Shown here: piece after piece, positions 32,241-42,009 of the stretch
Layout of the letters: the number at the start of each line of letters is the position of its first letter
Numbering within the stretch: the first letter of the stretch is position 1
Assembly: GCA_036376245.1 (NCBI GenBank)
Contig: DASVAS010000002.1
Span: 33,861-97,860, forward strand
Length of the DNA: 64,000 bases
DNA from: DATARR01 sp036376245
GTDB taxonomy: Bacteria > Acidobacteriota > Thermoanaerobaculia > Multivoradales > UBA5704
Direction of reading: 5' to 3'
Translations under genes and position numbers: made by a program
Notes under the pieces: model-generated
What the model was told of the DNA's origin: nothing
What the model saw: the letters and a program-made list of their open reading frames with translations, nothing else
Database searches by the model: none

Positions 32241-32918
32241 TTACCCCAGCCACTCGATGGACCGGCTCCTGAACCATGCGTCGAGGAGGCGGACCTCGCC
32301 GCCGGGCACCGTCCAGACCCGCGGCTCGTGGAAATGTCCCAGCAGCAGGACGTCGTACCCTTCGGCCAGGCGGCGCTCGGCGTAGCGGCGGATGGGCTCC
32401 TCGGGGAGGGCCGCCTTGTGCTTGAAGTTGGTCTGGGAGAGCTTGCGCTCGGTGGAGTGGACCAGGCGGTGGGCGAGCCTGCGGGGGAAGCTGCCCACCG
32501 CGAAGCGGACGGGGGCGCTCTTGGAGAGGCGGCGCCAGAAGCGGTACTTCCAGTCGCGGTCGTTCAGGCCGTCGCCGTGGACGGCGAGGTAGCGGACGCC
32601 TCCGATCTCGAAGGAGGTCTCCAGGGCCACGCGGTCGAAGGCGTCGGCGTAGGGGCTGCCGGCGAGGAAGAAGTCGCGGTTGCCCTCCACGTACTCGACC
32701 ACCACGCCCTGCCGCCGGAGGTCCCGCAGCGCCTCCACCACGGCGGCGATGTCGGCGGTCTCGAAGCTGGGGAAGCCGATCCAGGCCTGGAAAAGGTCGC
32801 CCATCAGCACCAGGTGGCGGCACCCCTGGGCGGGAAGGGCCCGGAGCTGTTCGAGGAGCGGGCCGGCCGGTCCGCCGGGACCGCTCACGTGGGCGTCCGC
32901 GATGACGGCGATGGACAT
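32241..32918 (-). CDS. lpxH: UDP-2,3-diacylglucosamine pyrophosphatase-like phosphoesterase
   Basis: Predicted to make lipid X in lipid A synthesis at the inner membrane surface. Calcineurin motifs are IADAHVSG, LMGDLFQAWIG, VEGNRDFF, LAVHGDGLNDRDW and LLGHFHEPR, an LpxH-like pattern including GNRDF. The 225-residue length is close to E. coli LpxH. The ATG abuts the mrp stop. LpxH2-type homologs of unproven function are the main alternative. It supports a diderm envelope. Confidence 0.78.
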   Translation of the reverse strand: MSIAVIADAHVSGPGGPAGPLLEQLRALPAQGCRHLVLMGDLFQAWIGFPSFETADIAAVVEALRDLRRQGVVVEYVEGNRDFFLAGSPYADAFDRVALETSFEIGGVRYLAVHGDGLNDRDWKYRFWRRLSKSAPVRFAVGSFPRRLAHRLVHSTERKLSQTNFKHKAALPEEPIRRYAERRLAEGYDVLLLGHFHEPRVWTVPGGEVRLLDAWFRSRSIEWLG

Positions 32919-34010
32919 CTAGACGATCGTCAGCTTCGGCTTCAGCTCTTCCTGCCGGGCGACCTCCTGGACGACCGACTCGGCGACGCGGCGGAAGGCC
33001 TCGGCGTGGCGCCCCTGCGGCTCCGCCACCACGATCGGCACCCCGGCGTCGCCGCCCAGCACGATCTGGGCGTCGAGCGGGATGGCGCCGAGGAAGGCGG
33101 TCCCCAGGACTTCGGCCGTCCGCTGGCCGCCGCCTTTCTTGAAGATGTCGGTCTCGTGGCCGCAGTGCGGGCAGACGAAGGTGGACATGTTCTCCACGAT
33201 CCCGATCACCGGCACGTTGACCTTGCGGAACATGGCGAGGCCCTTGCGGGCGTCGATCAGGGCCACGTCCTGCGGCGTGGTGACGATCACGGCGCCGGCC
33301 AGCGGGATGCGCTGCGTCACCGTGAGCTGGGCGTCGCCCGTGCCCGGCGGCAGGTCGAGGATCATGTAGTCCAGCTCGCCCCACTCGACGTCCCCCAGCA
33401 TCTGCTCGATGGCCCGCATGACCATGGGGCCGCGCCAGATCACCGGCGTGTCCTCCTCCAAGATGAAGCCGAGGGACATCACGCGCAGGCCGTACTTCTC
33501 GAAGGGGAGGATGCGGTTGCCGATGACCCGCGGCTTCTCGGTGATGCCCAGCATCATGGGGACCGAGGGGCCGTAGATGTCGGAGTCGAGCAGGCCCACC
33601 TTGTAGCCGAGCCGGGCCAGCGACACCGCCAGGTTGGCGGCTACGGTGGATTTGCCCACCCCGCCCTTGCCGCTGGCCACGGCCACGACGTGGCGGACGC
33701 CGGGGATCAGCGACGAGTCCTGGGAGATGGCCTTCTGGGCCGACTCCTCCCGCGTGGGAGGTTTGGTGACGTTGATGTTGACCCGGGCCTCCCGGACCCC
33801 GGGCAGGGCGCGGAGGACCCGCTCGGTCTCCTCCCGCACCTTCTCGGCCGCCGCCGGGTTGTGGGTGGACATCTGCAGGTCCACCGAGACCGCGCCGTCG
33901 CGGGCCGTGACCGTGTGGACGAAGCCGAACGAGACGATGTCCCGGCTCATGCCGGGGAACTTCACCGTCTTCAGGGCGTCCCACACCTGGGATTCGAGAT
34001 CGTTTGCCAT
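32919..34010 (-). CDS. mrp: Mrp/ApbC family iron-sulfur cluster carrier ATPase
   Basis: A cytoplasmic P-loop protein that carries and transfers Fe-S clusters. The N-terminal MIP18/DUF59 domain (about 1-95) is followed by the deviant Walker A ASGKGGVGKSTVAANLAVSL and DSDIYGPSVPMMLGI. The CxxC for cluster binding appears in MSTFVCPHCGHETDIFKKGG. FILEEDTPVIWRGPMVMRAI is a family signature. Length 363 residues is standard. Confidence 0.93.
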   Translation of the reverse strand: MANDLESQVWDALKTVKFPGMSRDIVSFGFVHTVTARDGAVSVDLQMSTHNPAAAEKVREETERVLRALPGVREARVNINVTKPPTREESAQKAISQDSSLIPGVRHVVAVASGKGGVGKSTVAANLAVSLARLGYKVGLLDSDIYGPSVPMMLGITEKPRVIGNRILPFEKYGLRVMSLGFILEEDTPVIWRGPMVMRAIEQMLGDVEWGELDYMILDLPPGTGDAQLTVTQRIPLAGAVIVTTPQDVALIDARKGLAMFRKVNVPVIGIVENMSTFVCPHCGHETDIFKKGGGQRTAEVLGTAFLGAIPLDAQIVLGGDAGVPIVVAEPQGRHAEAFRRVAESVVQEVARQEELKPKLTIV

Positions 34011-34025
34011 GGGGTGATCGTACTC

Positions 34026-34787
34026 CTATTCCTCGGCCGCCAGGCTCAGCCCCGCCAGTTCCGCGATCCGCCGCCGCACCTCTTCGGTCAGCTCCCCCTT
34101 GCGCCGCAGCCCGTAGGCGGCGGGATCGATGGGCGGACCGTACGCGACGGTGACCTTGTCGGGCCGGATGGCCCAGCTCCCCTTTTGCTGGATCGTCCGC
34201 GTCCCGCGGATGCCCACCGGCACGATGGGCAGGCCGAACTTGAGGGCCAGCAGGAAGCCGCCGCGCTGGAACGGCAGCAGGGTGTCGGTCCTCGACCGGG
34301 TGCCCTCGGGAAACATGAGGACGGAGGTGCCCGAGCGCAGCCGGGCCGCGGCCGAGGCGAAGGTCTGCCGGGCGGTGCTGCGGTCGGCCCGGTCCACCGG
34401 GATGAAGCCGCCGGCCTTCATCGCCCAGCCGAAGAGGGGAATCAGGAACAGGCTCCGCTTGGCGATCATGCGGACCTGCCCGGGAGCGGTGGCGAGGAGC
34501 ACGGGGATGTCGAACAGGCTCTGGTGGTTGCTGAGGAAGACGTAGCTCCTTCCCGGCTCCAGGGCGGGGTCGTAGCGGCAATCCACCCGCGTGAAGCTGG
34601 CGGCGAGCAGGCCGTGCGACCAGATCCGCATGACGCCGAAGGACCAGTTCCCCCGCGGCGGAATCCAGCTCACGGCGAGGGTCAACACCGCCAGAATGGC
34701 CGAGCCGAGGACGAGGAAGGCGTTCCCGGTGAAAGTCGCCAGGGCGGTCAGCCACAAGGGCGCGCGGGATGGACGGGCGGGTTCCAT
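34026..34787 (-). CDS. plsC: 1-acyl-sn-glycerol-3-phosphate acyltransferase
   Basis: Membrane acyltransferase forming phosphatidic acid. The catalytic HX4D box is SNHQSLFDIPVLLA; the acceptor motifs are FIPVDRADR and LMFPEGTRSRTDTLLPF; then LPIVPVGIRGT. ATG 34787 (MEPARPSRAPLWL) is preferred, giving 253 residues with N-terminal membrane helices; the 33 residues encoded upstream show no family features. First gene of the plsC-mrp-lpxH-hydrolase-aroA run. Confidence 0.9.
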   Translation of the reverse strand: MEPARPSRAPLWLTALATFTGNAFLVLGSAILAVLTLAVSWIPPRGNWSFGVMRIWSHGLLAASFTRVDCRYDPALEPGRSYVFLSNHQSLFDIPVLLATAPGQVRMIAKRSLFLIPLFGWAMKAGGFIPVDRADRSTARQTFASAAARLRSGTSVLMFPEGTRSRTDTLLPFQRGGFLLALKFGLPIVPVGIRGTRTIQQKGSWAIRPDKVTVAYGPPIDPAAYGLRRKGELTEEVRRRIAELAGLSLAAEE

Positions 34788-34869
34788 GAACGGGGGCCTA
34801 TTGTGTACGAGGGGTGAGTGAGCGTCCAGAGGGCTCATGGCACGGGAACTGCTAGAATGCTGCCGGACC

Positions 34870-35286
34870 ATGGCCCAGACCAGCACCTTCGCCCGCCGGT
34901 TCCATCTGTTGACGCTGCTGCGCGCCAGCCTGGCCGCGGGGGCGCTCTACGACTTCTCCTTCGCGGTCCTGATGGTCGCGGCGCCCGAGGTGCCGGCGCG
35001 GATGTTCAGCCTGCCGCTGCCGCCGCTGCCCGAGGGCCGGTTCTATCTGTGGATCCTGGCCACGCTCCTGACCATGCTCGGCGCCCTCTACCTCGCCGCG
35101 GCCCGCGATCCGCGGCGGTACAGCGCCATCATCGGCGTGGCCATCGGCGGCCGGGCGCTCGGCGCCCTCGCCTTCGCAATCGCCGCCCTGACCGGTCAAG
35201 GTCTCGGCGGTCTCATTCCGCTGGCGGTGGCGGACCTCACGTTCAGCGTGGTCCACGCCGGCGCCTGGTTGCCGATCCGCTCGTGA
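34870..35286 (+). CDS. Small multi-pass membrane protein preceding mlaE
   Basis: A 138-residue hydrophobic protein with about four helices (LLRASLAAGALYDFSFAVLMV, YLWILATLLTMLGALYLAAA, YSAIIGVAIGGRALGALAFAI, LIPLAVADLTFSVVHAGAWL). I do not recognise a named family with confidence. ATG 34870 is preferred; ATG 34837 adds eleven residues. Its stop overlaps the mlaE GTG (GTGA), so it is translated with the lipid transport genes and may be linked to them. Confidence 0.7.
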   Translation: MAQTSTFARRFHLLTLLRASLAAGALYDFSFAVLMVAAPEVPARMFSLPLPPLPEGRFYLWILATLLTMLGALYLAAARDPRRYSAIIGVAIGGRALGALAFAIAALTGQGLGGLIPLAVADLTFSVVHAGAWLPIRS

Positions 35287-36035
35287 AACCCGGAGACATC
35301 GCTGAACAGACGGGAGGGCTGGGCGTCCTGACCGCGAGGGCGTTCCTGGCCATGTTCCGCCCCCCCTACGAGATCGGCCTCTGGGTCCGCCAGATGGAGC
35401 AGATCGGCGTGCGCTCGCTGTTCGTGGCCAGCATCACCACCATCTTCACCGGCATGGTGCTGGCCCTCCAGACCGCCCTCTCGCTGCCGTCGCTGGGGAT
35501 CAAGTACTACATCGGCTCGGTGGTCTCGAAGTCGCTGGTCCGCGAGCTCGGCCCGGTGCTCACCGCCCTGATCGTCGGCGGCCGCATCGGCTCCGGCATG
35601 ACGGCCGAGATCGGCACCATGAAGGTGACCGAGCAGATCGACGCCCTGCGCTCCATGGCCACCGACCCGGTCAAGAAGCTGGTCGTCCCCAAGCTCGTCG
35701 CCACCCTGATCATGCTGCCGGCCCTGACGCTGATCGGCGACGCCCTCGGCATCCTGGGCGGTCTGATCGTCGCCGCCTTCACGCTCAACCTGACGCCGGG
35801 GCTCTACCTCAACGACGTCTTCGAGTCGCTGACCCTCGGCGACGTCATGAGCGGCCTGGCCAAATCCTTTTTCTTCGCCTACTTCATCGCCATCGTCGGC
35901 TGCTACAACGGCCTCAACACCACCGGCGGCGCCGACGGCGTGGGCCGGGCGACCACCAACACGGTGGTGCTCGCCGCCATCCTGGTGCTGATCTCGGACT
36001 TCTTCCTGACCAAGCTCTTCTACCTCTTCGCCTAG
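35283..36035 (+). CDS. mlaE: MlaE/YrbE family ABC transporter permease
   Basis: The inner-membrane permease of an MCE-type lipid transporter. The GTG at 35283 overlaps the upstream stop. The 250-residue protein shows the MlaE core: ASITTIFTGMVLALQTALSL, LVRELGPVLTALIVGGRIG, MKVTEQIDALRSMATDPVKKL and FFAYFIAIVGCYNGLNTTGG. Longer upstream reading is an artefact of high GC. It is followed by the ATPase after 8 nt. Confidence 0.92.
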   Translation: MKPGDIAEQTGGLGVLTARAFLAMFRPPYEIGLWVRQMEQIGVRSLFVASITTIFTGMVLALQTALSLPSLGIKYYIGSVVSKSLVRELGPVLTALIVGGRIGSGMTAEIGTMKVTEQIDALRSMATDPVKKLVVPKLVATLIMLPALTLIGDALGILGGLIVAAFTLNLTPGLYLNDVFESLTLGDVMSGLAKSFFFAYFIAIVGCYNGLNTTGGADGVGRATTNTVVLAAILVLISDFFLTKLFYLFA

Positions 36036-36043
36036 GAACCGAC

Positions 36044-36802
36044 ATGCCGGAAGCCCTGTTCGAGATCCGCGGCCTGACCAAGCGATACGGCAAGAAGCTG
36101 GTCCTCGACCGGCTCGACTTTGACATCCTGAAAGGCGAGTGCTTCGTGATCATGGGCCGCTCGGGCACCGGCAAGAGCGTGACCCTGCGGCAGCTCAACG
36201 GGCTTGAGAAGCCGGAGGAGGGCAGCGTCAAGTTCGACGGCGTGAACATCACGGAGCTCGAAGAGCGGGAGCTGTTCCCCATCCGCCGCCGCATCGCCAT
36301 GCTGTTCCAGAGCGGCGCGCTATTCGATTCCATGAACATCCTCGACAACGTGGCGTTCCCCCTGCGGGAGCACACGAAGCTTTCCGAAAACGAGATCCGG
36401 GAGACGGTGCGCCACAAGCTCGCCCTGGTCAACCTCAAGGACGTCGAGCGCAAGATGCCTTCCGACCTTTCCGGGGGCATGCGGAAGCGCGCGGCCCTCG
36501 CCCGCTCCCTCGCCCTGGACCCGGAGGCGGTGCTCTTCGACGAGCCCACCACCGGCCTCGACCCCATCACCTCGGCCACCATCGGCAAGCTGATCAATTC
36601 GATCCAGAAGGAGCTGGGGGTCACCGCCGCGGTGGTGACCCACGACATCGCCCTCGCCCGCCGGGTGGGGGACCGCATCGGGCTGCTCGTCGATGGCAGG
36701 TTCCGGTTCGTCGGCGACTGGGAGGCGGCGGAGCGGAGCGACGACCCGGAGCTTGCAAACTTCCTCGCCGGACGCGAGGAGGAGGAAGAACATGTCGCCT
36801 AG
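36044..36802 (+). CDS. mlaF: MlaF-type ABC transporter ATP-binding protein
   Basis: ATPase of the lipid transport system, 252 residues. Walker A GRSGTGKSV, signature LSGGMRKRAALARSL, Walker B VLFDEPTTGLDPITS and the switch His in VVTHDIALAR are present. LDNVAFPLREHTKLSENEI is typical of MlaF/Ttg2A. It overlaps mlaD by 11 nt. Confidence 0.94.
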   Translation: MPEALFEIRGLTKRYGKKLVLDRLDFDILKGECFVIMGRSGTGKSVTLRQLNGLEKPEEGSVKFDGVNITELEERELFPIRRRIAMLFQSGALFDSMNILDNVAFPLREHTKLSENEIRETVRHKLALVNLKDVERKMPSDLSGGMRKRAALARSLALDPEAVLFDEPTTGLDPITSATIGKLINSIQKELGVTAAVVTHDIALARRVGDRIGLLVDGRFRFVGDWEAAERSDDPELANFLAGREEEEEHVA

Positions 36803-38147
36803 GACCCGCGAGATCCGCGTCGGACTGGTGATCCTCGTCGCCCTGGGAGTCCTGGCGCTGGGGATCTTCCTGATCGGCGACAAGAACAACCTGTTCACCC
36901 GCAAGAACCTCTACTACGTGGATTTCGGCTCGGTGAGCGGCCTCAAGCCCGGCAGCCCCGTGCAGCTCGACGGCGTGGACGTCGGCACCATCCAGCGCGT
37001 GGTCCTGCCCGAGAGCCCGTGGAAGAAGAACATCCGCGTCTGGCTGGAGATCGACCAGCACTTCGCCGGGCGTATCCGCGGCCCGGAGAACCCGGTGGCG
37101 GTCGTGCAGGGTGAAGTCCCCTCCCGGGCGCGCATAAAGACCCTCGGCCTGCTGGGCGACAAGTTCATCGAGATCACCTCGGGCTCGCCGTCCTACCCGG
37201 TCATCCAGCCCTGGCAGGAGGAGAACAAAACGGCCGGCTTCATCCCGGCGGCGCAGCCCACCAACGTCGACGCCCTGATCGCCTCGGGCGAGGACGTGAT
37301 GGACAACGTCGTCCAGATCTCCCATTCGCTCAACAGCATCCTGGACCGCATGGAGAAGGGCGAGGGCATCCTCGGGCAGCTCACCAAGGACACCCCGCAG
37401 AGCAAGCGGCTCCAGGAGTCGCTGGTCGGCACCTCGGAGAGCCTGGAGCGGATCGCCCTCACCATCGAGAACGGCCAGGGCCCCCTGCCGCGCCTGCTCA
37501 ACGATCCGGCGATGGCGAACCAGCTCTCGCGGTCCCTGGACCGCTTCGAAAGCATCCTCGCCAAGGCCGAGACCGGCGAAGGGCTCCTCCCCGGGCTGCT
37601 CAACGACCCCTCGACCCGGACGCAGTTCAACGAGACCCTGGCTTCCCTGCAGGGAGTGGCGCAAGATCTGCAGGCGTTCACGGCCGATCTGGAGTCGAGC
37701 GACGCCCTGCTCCCCCGTCTGGTGAAGGACGAGGAGTATGGCCGTGAGGTCGCCGAGCAGTTGCGGCAGTTCGTGACTCGCCTCAACGAGGTCTCCTACA
37801 AGATCTCGGAGGGGGAGGGCACGGCGTCGAAGCTGATCAACGACCCGCAGATCTACGACGCCGTCAATGACATCATCATCGGCGTCAACGAATCCCGGAT
37901 GCTGCGCTGGCTGATCCGGAACCGGCAGAAGAAGGGGATCGAGACGCGCTACGAAGAGACCAAGGACGCGATCGAGGGGGCGGGGGGCACGCCGCCGCCG
38001 CTGGACAAGGGGCCCGATGTCGTGGAGCCGCCGCAGGCTCCCCCGTCTCCGCCTCCGGCGCCGCGTGAGCCTGGAACGGTGCCGCCGCCGGCCGGATCGG
38101 AAAAGCCCGATCCCGCGGGCCCGCCGCCACCCACGAAAGGAAACTGA
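36792..38147 (+). CDS. mlaD: MlaD/MCE-domain substrate-binding protein
   Basis: A 451-residue periplasmic lipid-binding subunit anchored by one N-terminal helix (GLVILVALGVLALGIFLIG). A single MCE domain follows (VDFGSVSGLKPGSPVQLDGV, then IKTLGLLGDKFIEIT). Then comes a long helical region with repeated motifs such as GEGILGQL and GQGPLPRLLNDPAM, GEGLLPGLLNDPST and GEGTASKLINDPQI, as in actinobacterial-type Mce tails, and a Pro-rich C terminus. This tail is much longer than E. coli MlaD (about 180 residues) and could form a tunnel or span the periplasm. Confidence 0.9.
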   Translation: MSPRTREIRVGLVILVALGVLALGIFLIGDKNNLFTRKNLYYVDFGSVSGLKPGSPVQLDGVDVGTIQRVVLPESPWKKNIRVWLEIDQHFAGRIRGPENPVAVVQGEVPSRARIKTLGLLGDKFIEITSGSPSYPVIQPWQEENKTAGFIPAAQPTNVDALIASGEDVMDNVVQISHSLNSILDRMEKGEGILGQLTKDTPQSKRLQESLVGTSESLERIALTIENGQGPLPRLLNDPAMANQLSRSLDRFESILAKAETGEGLLPGLLNDPSTRTQFNETLASLQGVAQDLQAFTADLESSDALLPRLVKDEEYGREVAEQLRQFVTRLNEVSYKISEGEGTASKLINDPQIYDAVNDIIIGVNESRMLRWLIRNRQKKGIETRYEETKDAIEGAGGTPPPLDKGPDVVEPPQAPPSPPPAPREPGTVPPPAGSEKPDPAGPPPPTKGN

Positions 38148-38156
38148 GCTCCAACC

Positions 38157-39158
38157 ATGCCTTCCCACATCCTGGTGACCGGCGGCGCCGGCTTCATCGG
38201 CTCGCACCTGACGCGGCGCCTGCTCGCCCGGGGCGACCGGGTGACGGTGCTGGACGACTTCAACGATTTCTACGATCCCGCCCGCAAGCGGGAGAACGTG
38301 GCCCCGCTCCTCGGCCGGGACGATTACCGGCTGGTCGAGGGGGACATCCGCGACGCCGCCCTGGTGGACCGTCTGTTCGCCGAGGGCCGGTTCGACGCCG
38401 TCGTCCATCTGGCGGCCCGCGCCGGGGTGCGCCCCAGCCTCCAGGAGCCGATCCTCTACGAGGACGTCAACTGCATCGGCACCCTGCGGCTGCTGGAGGC
38501 CGCCCGCCGGCACGGTCCGAAGATCTTCATCTTCGGCTCGTCGTCCTCCGTCTATGGCATCAACGAGAAGGTCCCCTTCGCGGAGGACGACGAGGTCAAC
38601 CAGCCGATCAGCCCCTACGCCACCACCAAGCGGACCGGGGAGCTGCTCTGCTACAACTACCATCATCTCTACGGCTTCCGCACCGCCTGCCTGCGATTCT
38701 TCACGGTCTACGGCCCCTGGCAGCGGCCGGAGATGGCGATCCACAAGTTCACCGACCTGCTCTGGAAGGGCCGCGCCATCCCCATGTACGGCGACGGCGA
38801 GAGCCGGCGCGACTACACCTACGTCGACGACATCGTGGACGGCATCGTGGCGTCGCTGGACCTCGCCCCCGGCTTCGAGATCTTCAACCTGGGCGGCGCC
38901 GACACCACGTCGCTCCGCGATCTGGTCCACTGGATCGCCGCAGAGCTTGATGTAGAGCCCAGGATCGACTATCTTCCGGCGCAACCCGGGGACGTGCCCA
39001 TCACCTATGCCGACGTCTCGAAGGCGGCGCGGCTGCTGGGATACGCTCCGAAGGTCCCCATCCGGGAAGGCCTGCGCCGGTTCGTCTCCTGGTACCGCGA
39101 GCGCGCCGAGGCGCGCGCAGAACCTCAAACTCTTTCTTCAAGCGAGCCACAACGATGA
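38157..39158 (+). CDS. UDP-glucuronate 4-epimerase-like SDR
   Basis: An extended SDR of 333 residues, predicted to convert UDP-glucuronate to UDP-galacturonate. ILVTGGAGFIGSHLTRRLL binds NAD; SSSSVYG and the catalytic Tyr-Lys in PYATTKRTGELL are intact. VRPSLQEPILYEDVNCIGT and FTVYGPWQRPEMA are shared with GAE/LpsL/Cap1J-type epimerases. Directly upstream of UDP-glucose dehydrogenase with an ATGA overlap, which supplies its substrate. UDP-glucose 4-epimerase is less likely. Confidence 0.85.
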   Translation: MPSHILVTGGAGFIGSHLTRRLLARGDRVTVLDDFNDFYDPARKRENVAPLLGRDDYRLVEGDIRDAALVDRLFAEGRFDAVVHLAARAGVRPSLQEPILYEDVNCIGTLRLLEAARRHGPKIFIFGSSSSVYGINEKVPFAEDDEVNQPISPYATTKRTGELLCYNYHHLYGFRTACLRFFTVYGPWQRPEMAIHKFTDLLWKGRAIPMYGDGESRRDYTYVDDIVDGIVASLDLAPGFEIFNLGGADTTSLRDLVHWIAAELDVEPRIDYLPAQPGDVPITYADVSKAARLLGYAPKVPIREGLRRFVSWYRERAEARAEPQTLSSSEPQR

Positions 39159-40500
39159 AGATCTGCGTCGTGGGTAGCGGATATGTCGGCCTGGTGACGG
39201 GCGCCTGTCTGGCGGACTTCGGCATGGACGTGGTGGGGGTGGACAAGGACCGCTCCAAGGTGGACGCCCTCTCCCAGGGCAAGGTGCCGATCTACGAGCC
39301 CGGTCTCGAGACCCTGGTCCAGAAGAACATGGCGGAGGGGCGGCTGCGCTTCTCCACCGACCTCGGCCCGGCCATCGAAGAGGCGCAGGCCATCTTCATC
39401 GCCGTGGGCACGCCGCCGAAGTCCGACGGCTCGGCCGACCTCACCTTCATCCGCGAGGTCGCCGCCTCCATCGCCCAGCACCTGAACGACTACAAGATCA
39501 TCGTCACCAAGAGCACGGTGCCCATCGGCACCGGCCAGATGATCGAGAAGATGGTGCGCGAAGGCGCCGGCCCCAAGGCCCGCTTCGCCGTGGTCAGCAA
39601 CCCCGAGTTCCTGCGCGAAGGCTCGGCCATCGAGGACTTCATGCAGCCCGACCGCGTGGTGATCGGCACCAAAGATCCCCGCGCCGCCGAGCTGATGAAG
39701 GACGTCTACTCGCCGCTGGCGTCGGCGGACGTGCCGTTCATCGTCACCGGCGTCGAGACCGCCGAGCTGATCAAGTACGCCTCCAACGGCTTCCTGGCCA
39801 CCAAGATCTCGTTCATCAACGAGGTGGCGCAGATCTGCGAGGCCTGGGGCGCCAACGTCGAGGTGGTGGCCAAGGGCATGGGCCTGGACAGCCGGATCGG
39901 CCCCAAGTTCCTCTCCGCCGGCCCCGGCTTCGGCGGCTCCTGCTTCCCCAAGGACACCCGCGCCGTGGCCCAGATCGCCCGCGAGGCCGGCCTCAAGTTC
40001 CGCATCATCGAGGCCGTCCTGGAGGTCAACGAGGTCACCCAGAAGCGGATGGTCGAGAAGATCGGGACGGCGCTCGGCGGCTTCGCCGGCAAGACCCTCG
40101 GCGTCCTCGGCCTCTCCTTCAAGCCGAACACGGACGACATCCGCGAGTCCCCGGCCCTGCCCATCGTCCAGGCCCTCCTCGACGGCGGCGCCACCGTGCG
40201 CGCCTTCGATCCCGAGGCGATGGAGGGCTGCCGGCCGCTGTTCCCCGACGTCATCTTCTGCGACAGCGCCTACGAGGTGGCCGGCGGGGCGGACGCCCTG
40301 ATCATCGTCACCGAGTGGAACCAGTTCCGGAAGCTGGACCTCGACCGGCTCCATCGCCTGCTGCGGGAACCGGTGGTGATCGACCTGCGGAACCTGTACG
40401 AGCCCGAGACCATGGCCGCGCACGGCTTCCGCTACGTCTCGATCGGCCGGCCGGAAGGCGTCCCCGAGGCCGTCCCTCAGGCGGTGGCGGGAGGGCGGCA

Positions 40501-40504
<4 letters not shown>
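39155..40504 (+). CDS. ugd: UDP-glucose 6-dehydrogenase
   Basis: Oxidises UDP-glucose to UDP-glucuronate with two NAD. The 449-residue protein begins MKICVVGSGYVGLVTGACLA. STVPIGTG, the Lys/Asn stretch ELIKYASNGFLATKISFINE and the catalytic Cys in GFGGSCFPKDTRA are all present, then LGLSFKPNTDDIRESPAL. It is central in a three-gene set that makes UDP-GlcA, UDP-GalA and UDP-xylose, precursors for exopolysaccharide or LPS. Confidence 0.95.
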
Positions 40505-41457
<953 letters not shown>

Positions 41458-41466
41458 AATCCATCC

Positions 41467-41733
41467 ATGCAAGACCCACTGAAGTCCCTCGCCTACGCCC
41501 TGGAGAAGTATCCGGAACGGGTGGAGATGGTGCCCATCGAGCGGCTGGTCACCGACAGCGGCCGGCAGAACGCGAAGCGCCCGGCCTACGTGACGCTCTC
41601 GGTGCCCGACGAGGTGGTGAAGAGCCTCAAGGGGAGCCGCGAGAGCAAGGATCTGGTCCTGCTGGTGCGGGTGCCCAAGGAAATCCTGGAGCGCTCCGAG
41701 AGCCTGATCGTGCTGCCCGGGGAGGTGCGCTAG
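41467..41733 (+). CDS. Small conserved protein of unknown function
   Basis: An 88-residue soluble protein, MQDPLKSLAYALEKYPERVE onward, with a beta-rich C-terminal half (LVLLVRVPKEILERSESLIV). No family recognised. It follows the UDP-xylose synthase by 9 nt and its TAG directly precedes the ATG of the next small gene, so both are probably in the same transcript. Confidence 0.65.
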   Translation: MQDPLKSLAYALEKYPERVEMVPIERLVTDSGRQNAKRPAYVTLSVPDEVVKSLKGSRESKDLVLLVRVPKEILERSESLIVLPGEVR

Positions 41734-41997
41734 ATGGCCACCGTGCACTGCGCCCGCTGCGGCCGTCCCGAGGCCCCCGCCATGACCCGCACGCCCCTGC
41801 CGGGCCAGCAGGGCCAGGAGATCCGCGCCCGGATCTGCCAGGACTGCTGGAACGAGTGGGAGCGGATGGAGGTCATGGTGATCAACGAGCTGCGGCTCAA
41901 CTTCATGGACCCCGCCTCGCAGGAGATCCTCGGCAAGCACATGCGGGAGTTCCTCTTCCCCGGGACGGGGGAGGAAGCCGGTCCTGAAGCTCCCTAG
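41734..41997 (+). CDS. Fe(II)-trafficking/YggX-like protein with extra cysteines
   Basis: An 87-residue protein. The core LPGQQGQEIRARICQDCWNE and MVINELRLNFMDPASQEIL, ending HMREFLFP, matches the YggX fold, whose members protect or repair Fe-S clusters. It differs by an N-terminal CARC and an internal CQDC, which could form a zinc ribbon or bind iron. YggX has one N-terminal Cys. The start abuts the preceding stop codon. Confidence 0.75.
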   Translation: MATVHCARCGRPEAPAMTRTPLPGQQGQEIRARICQDCWNEWERMEVMVINELRLNFMDPASQEILGKHMREFLFPGTGEEAGPEAP

Positions 41998-42009
41998 ACG
42001 GCGGGCCTC

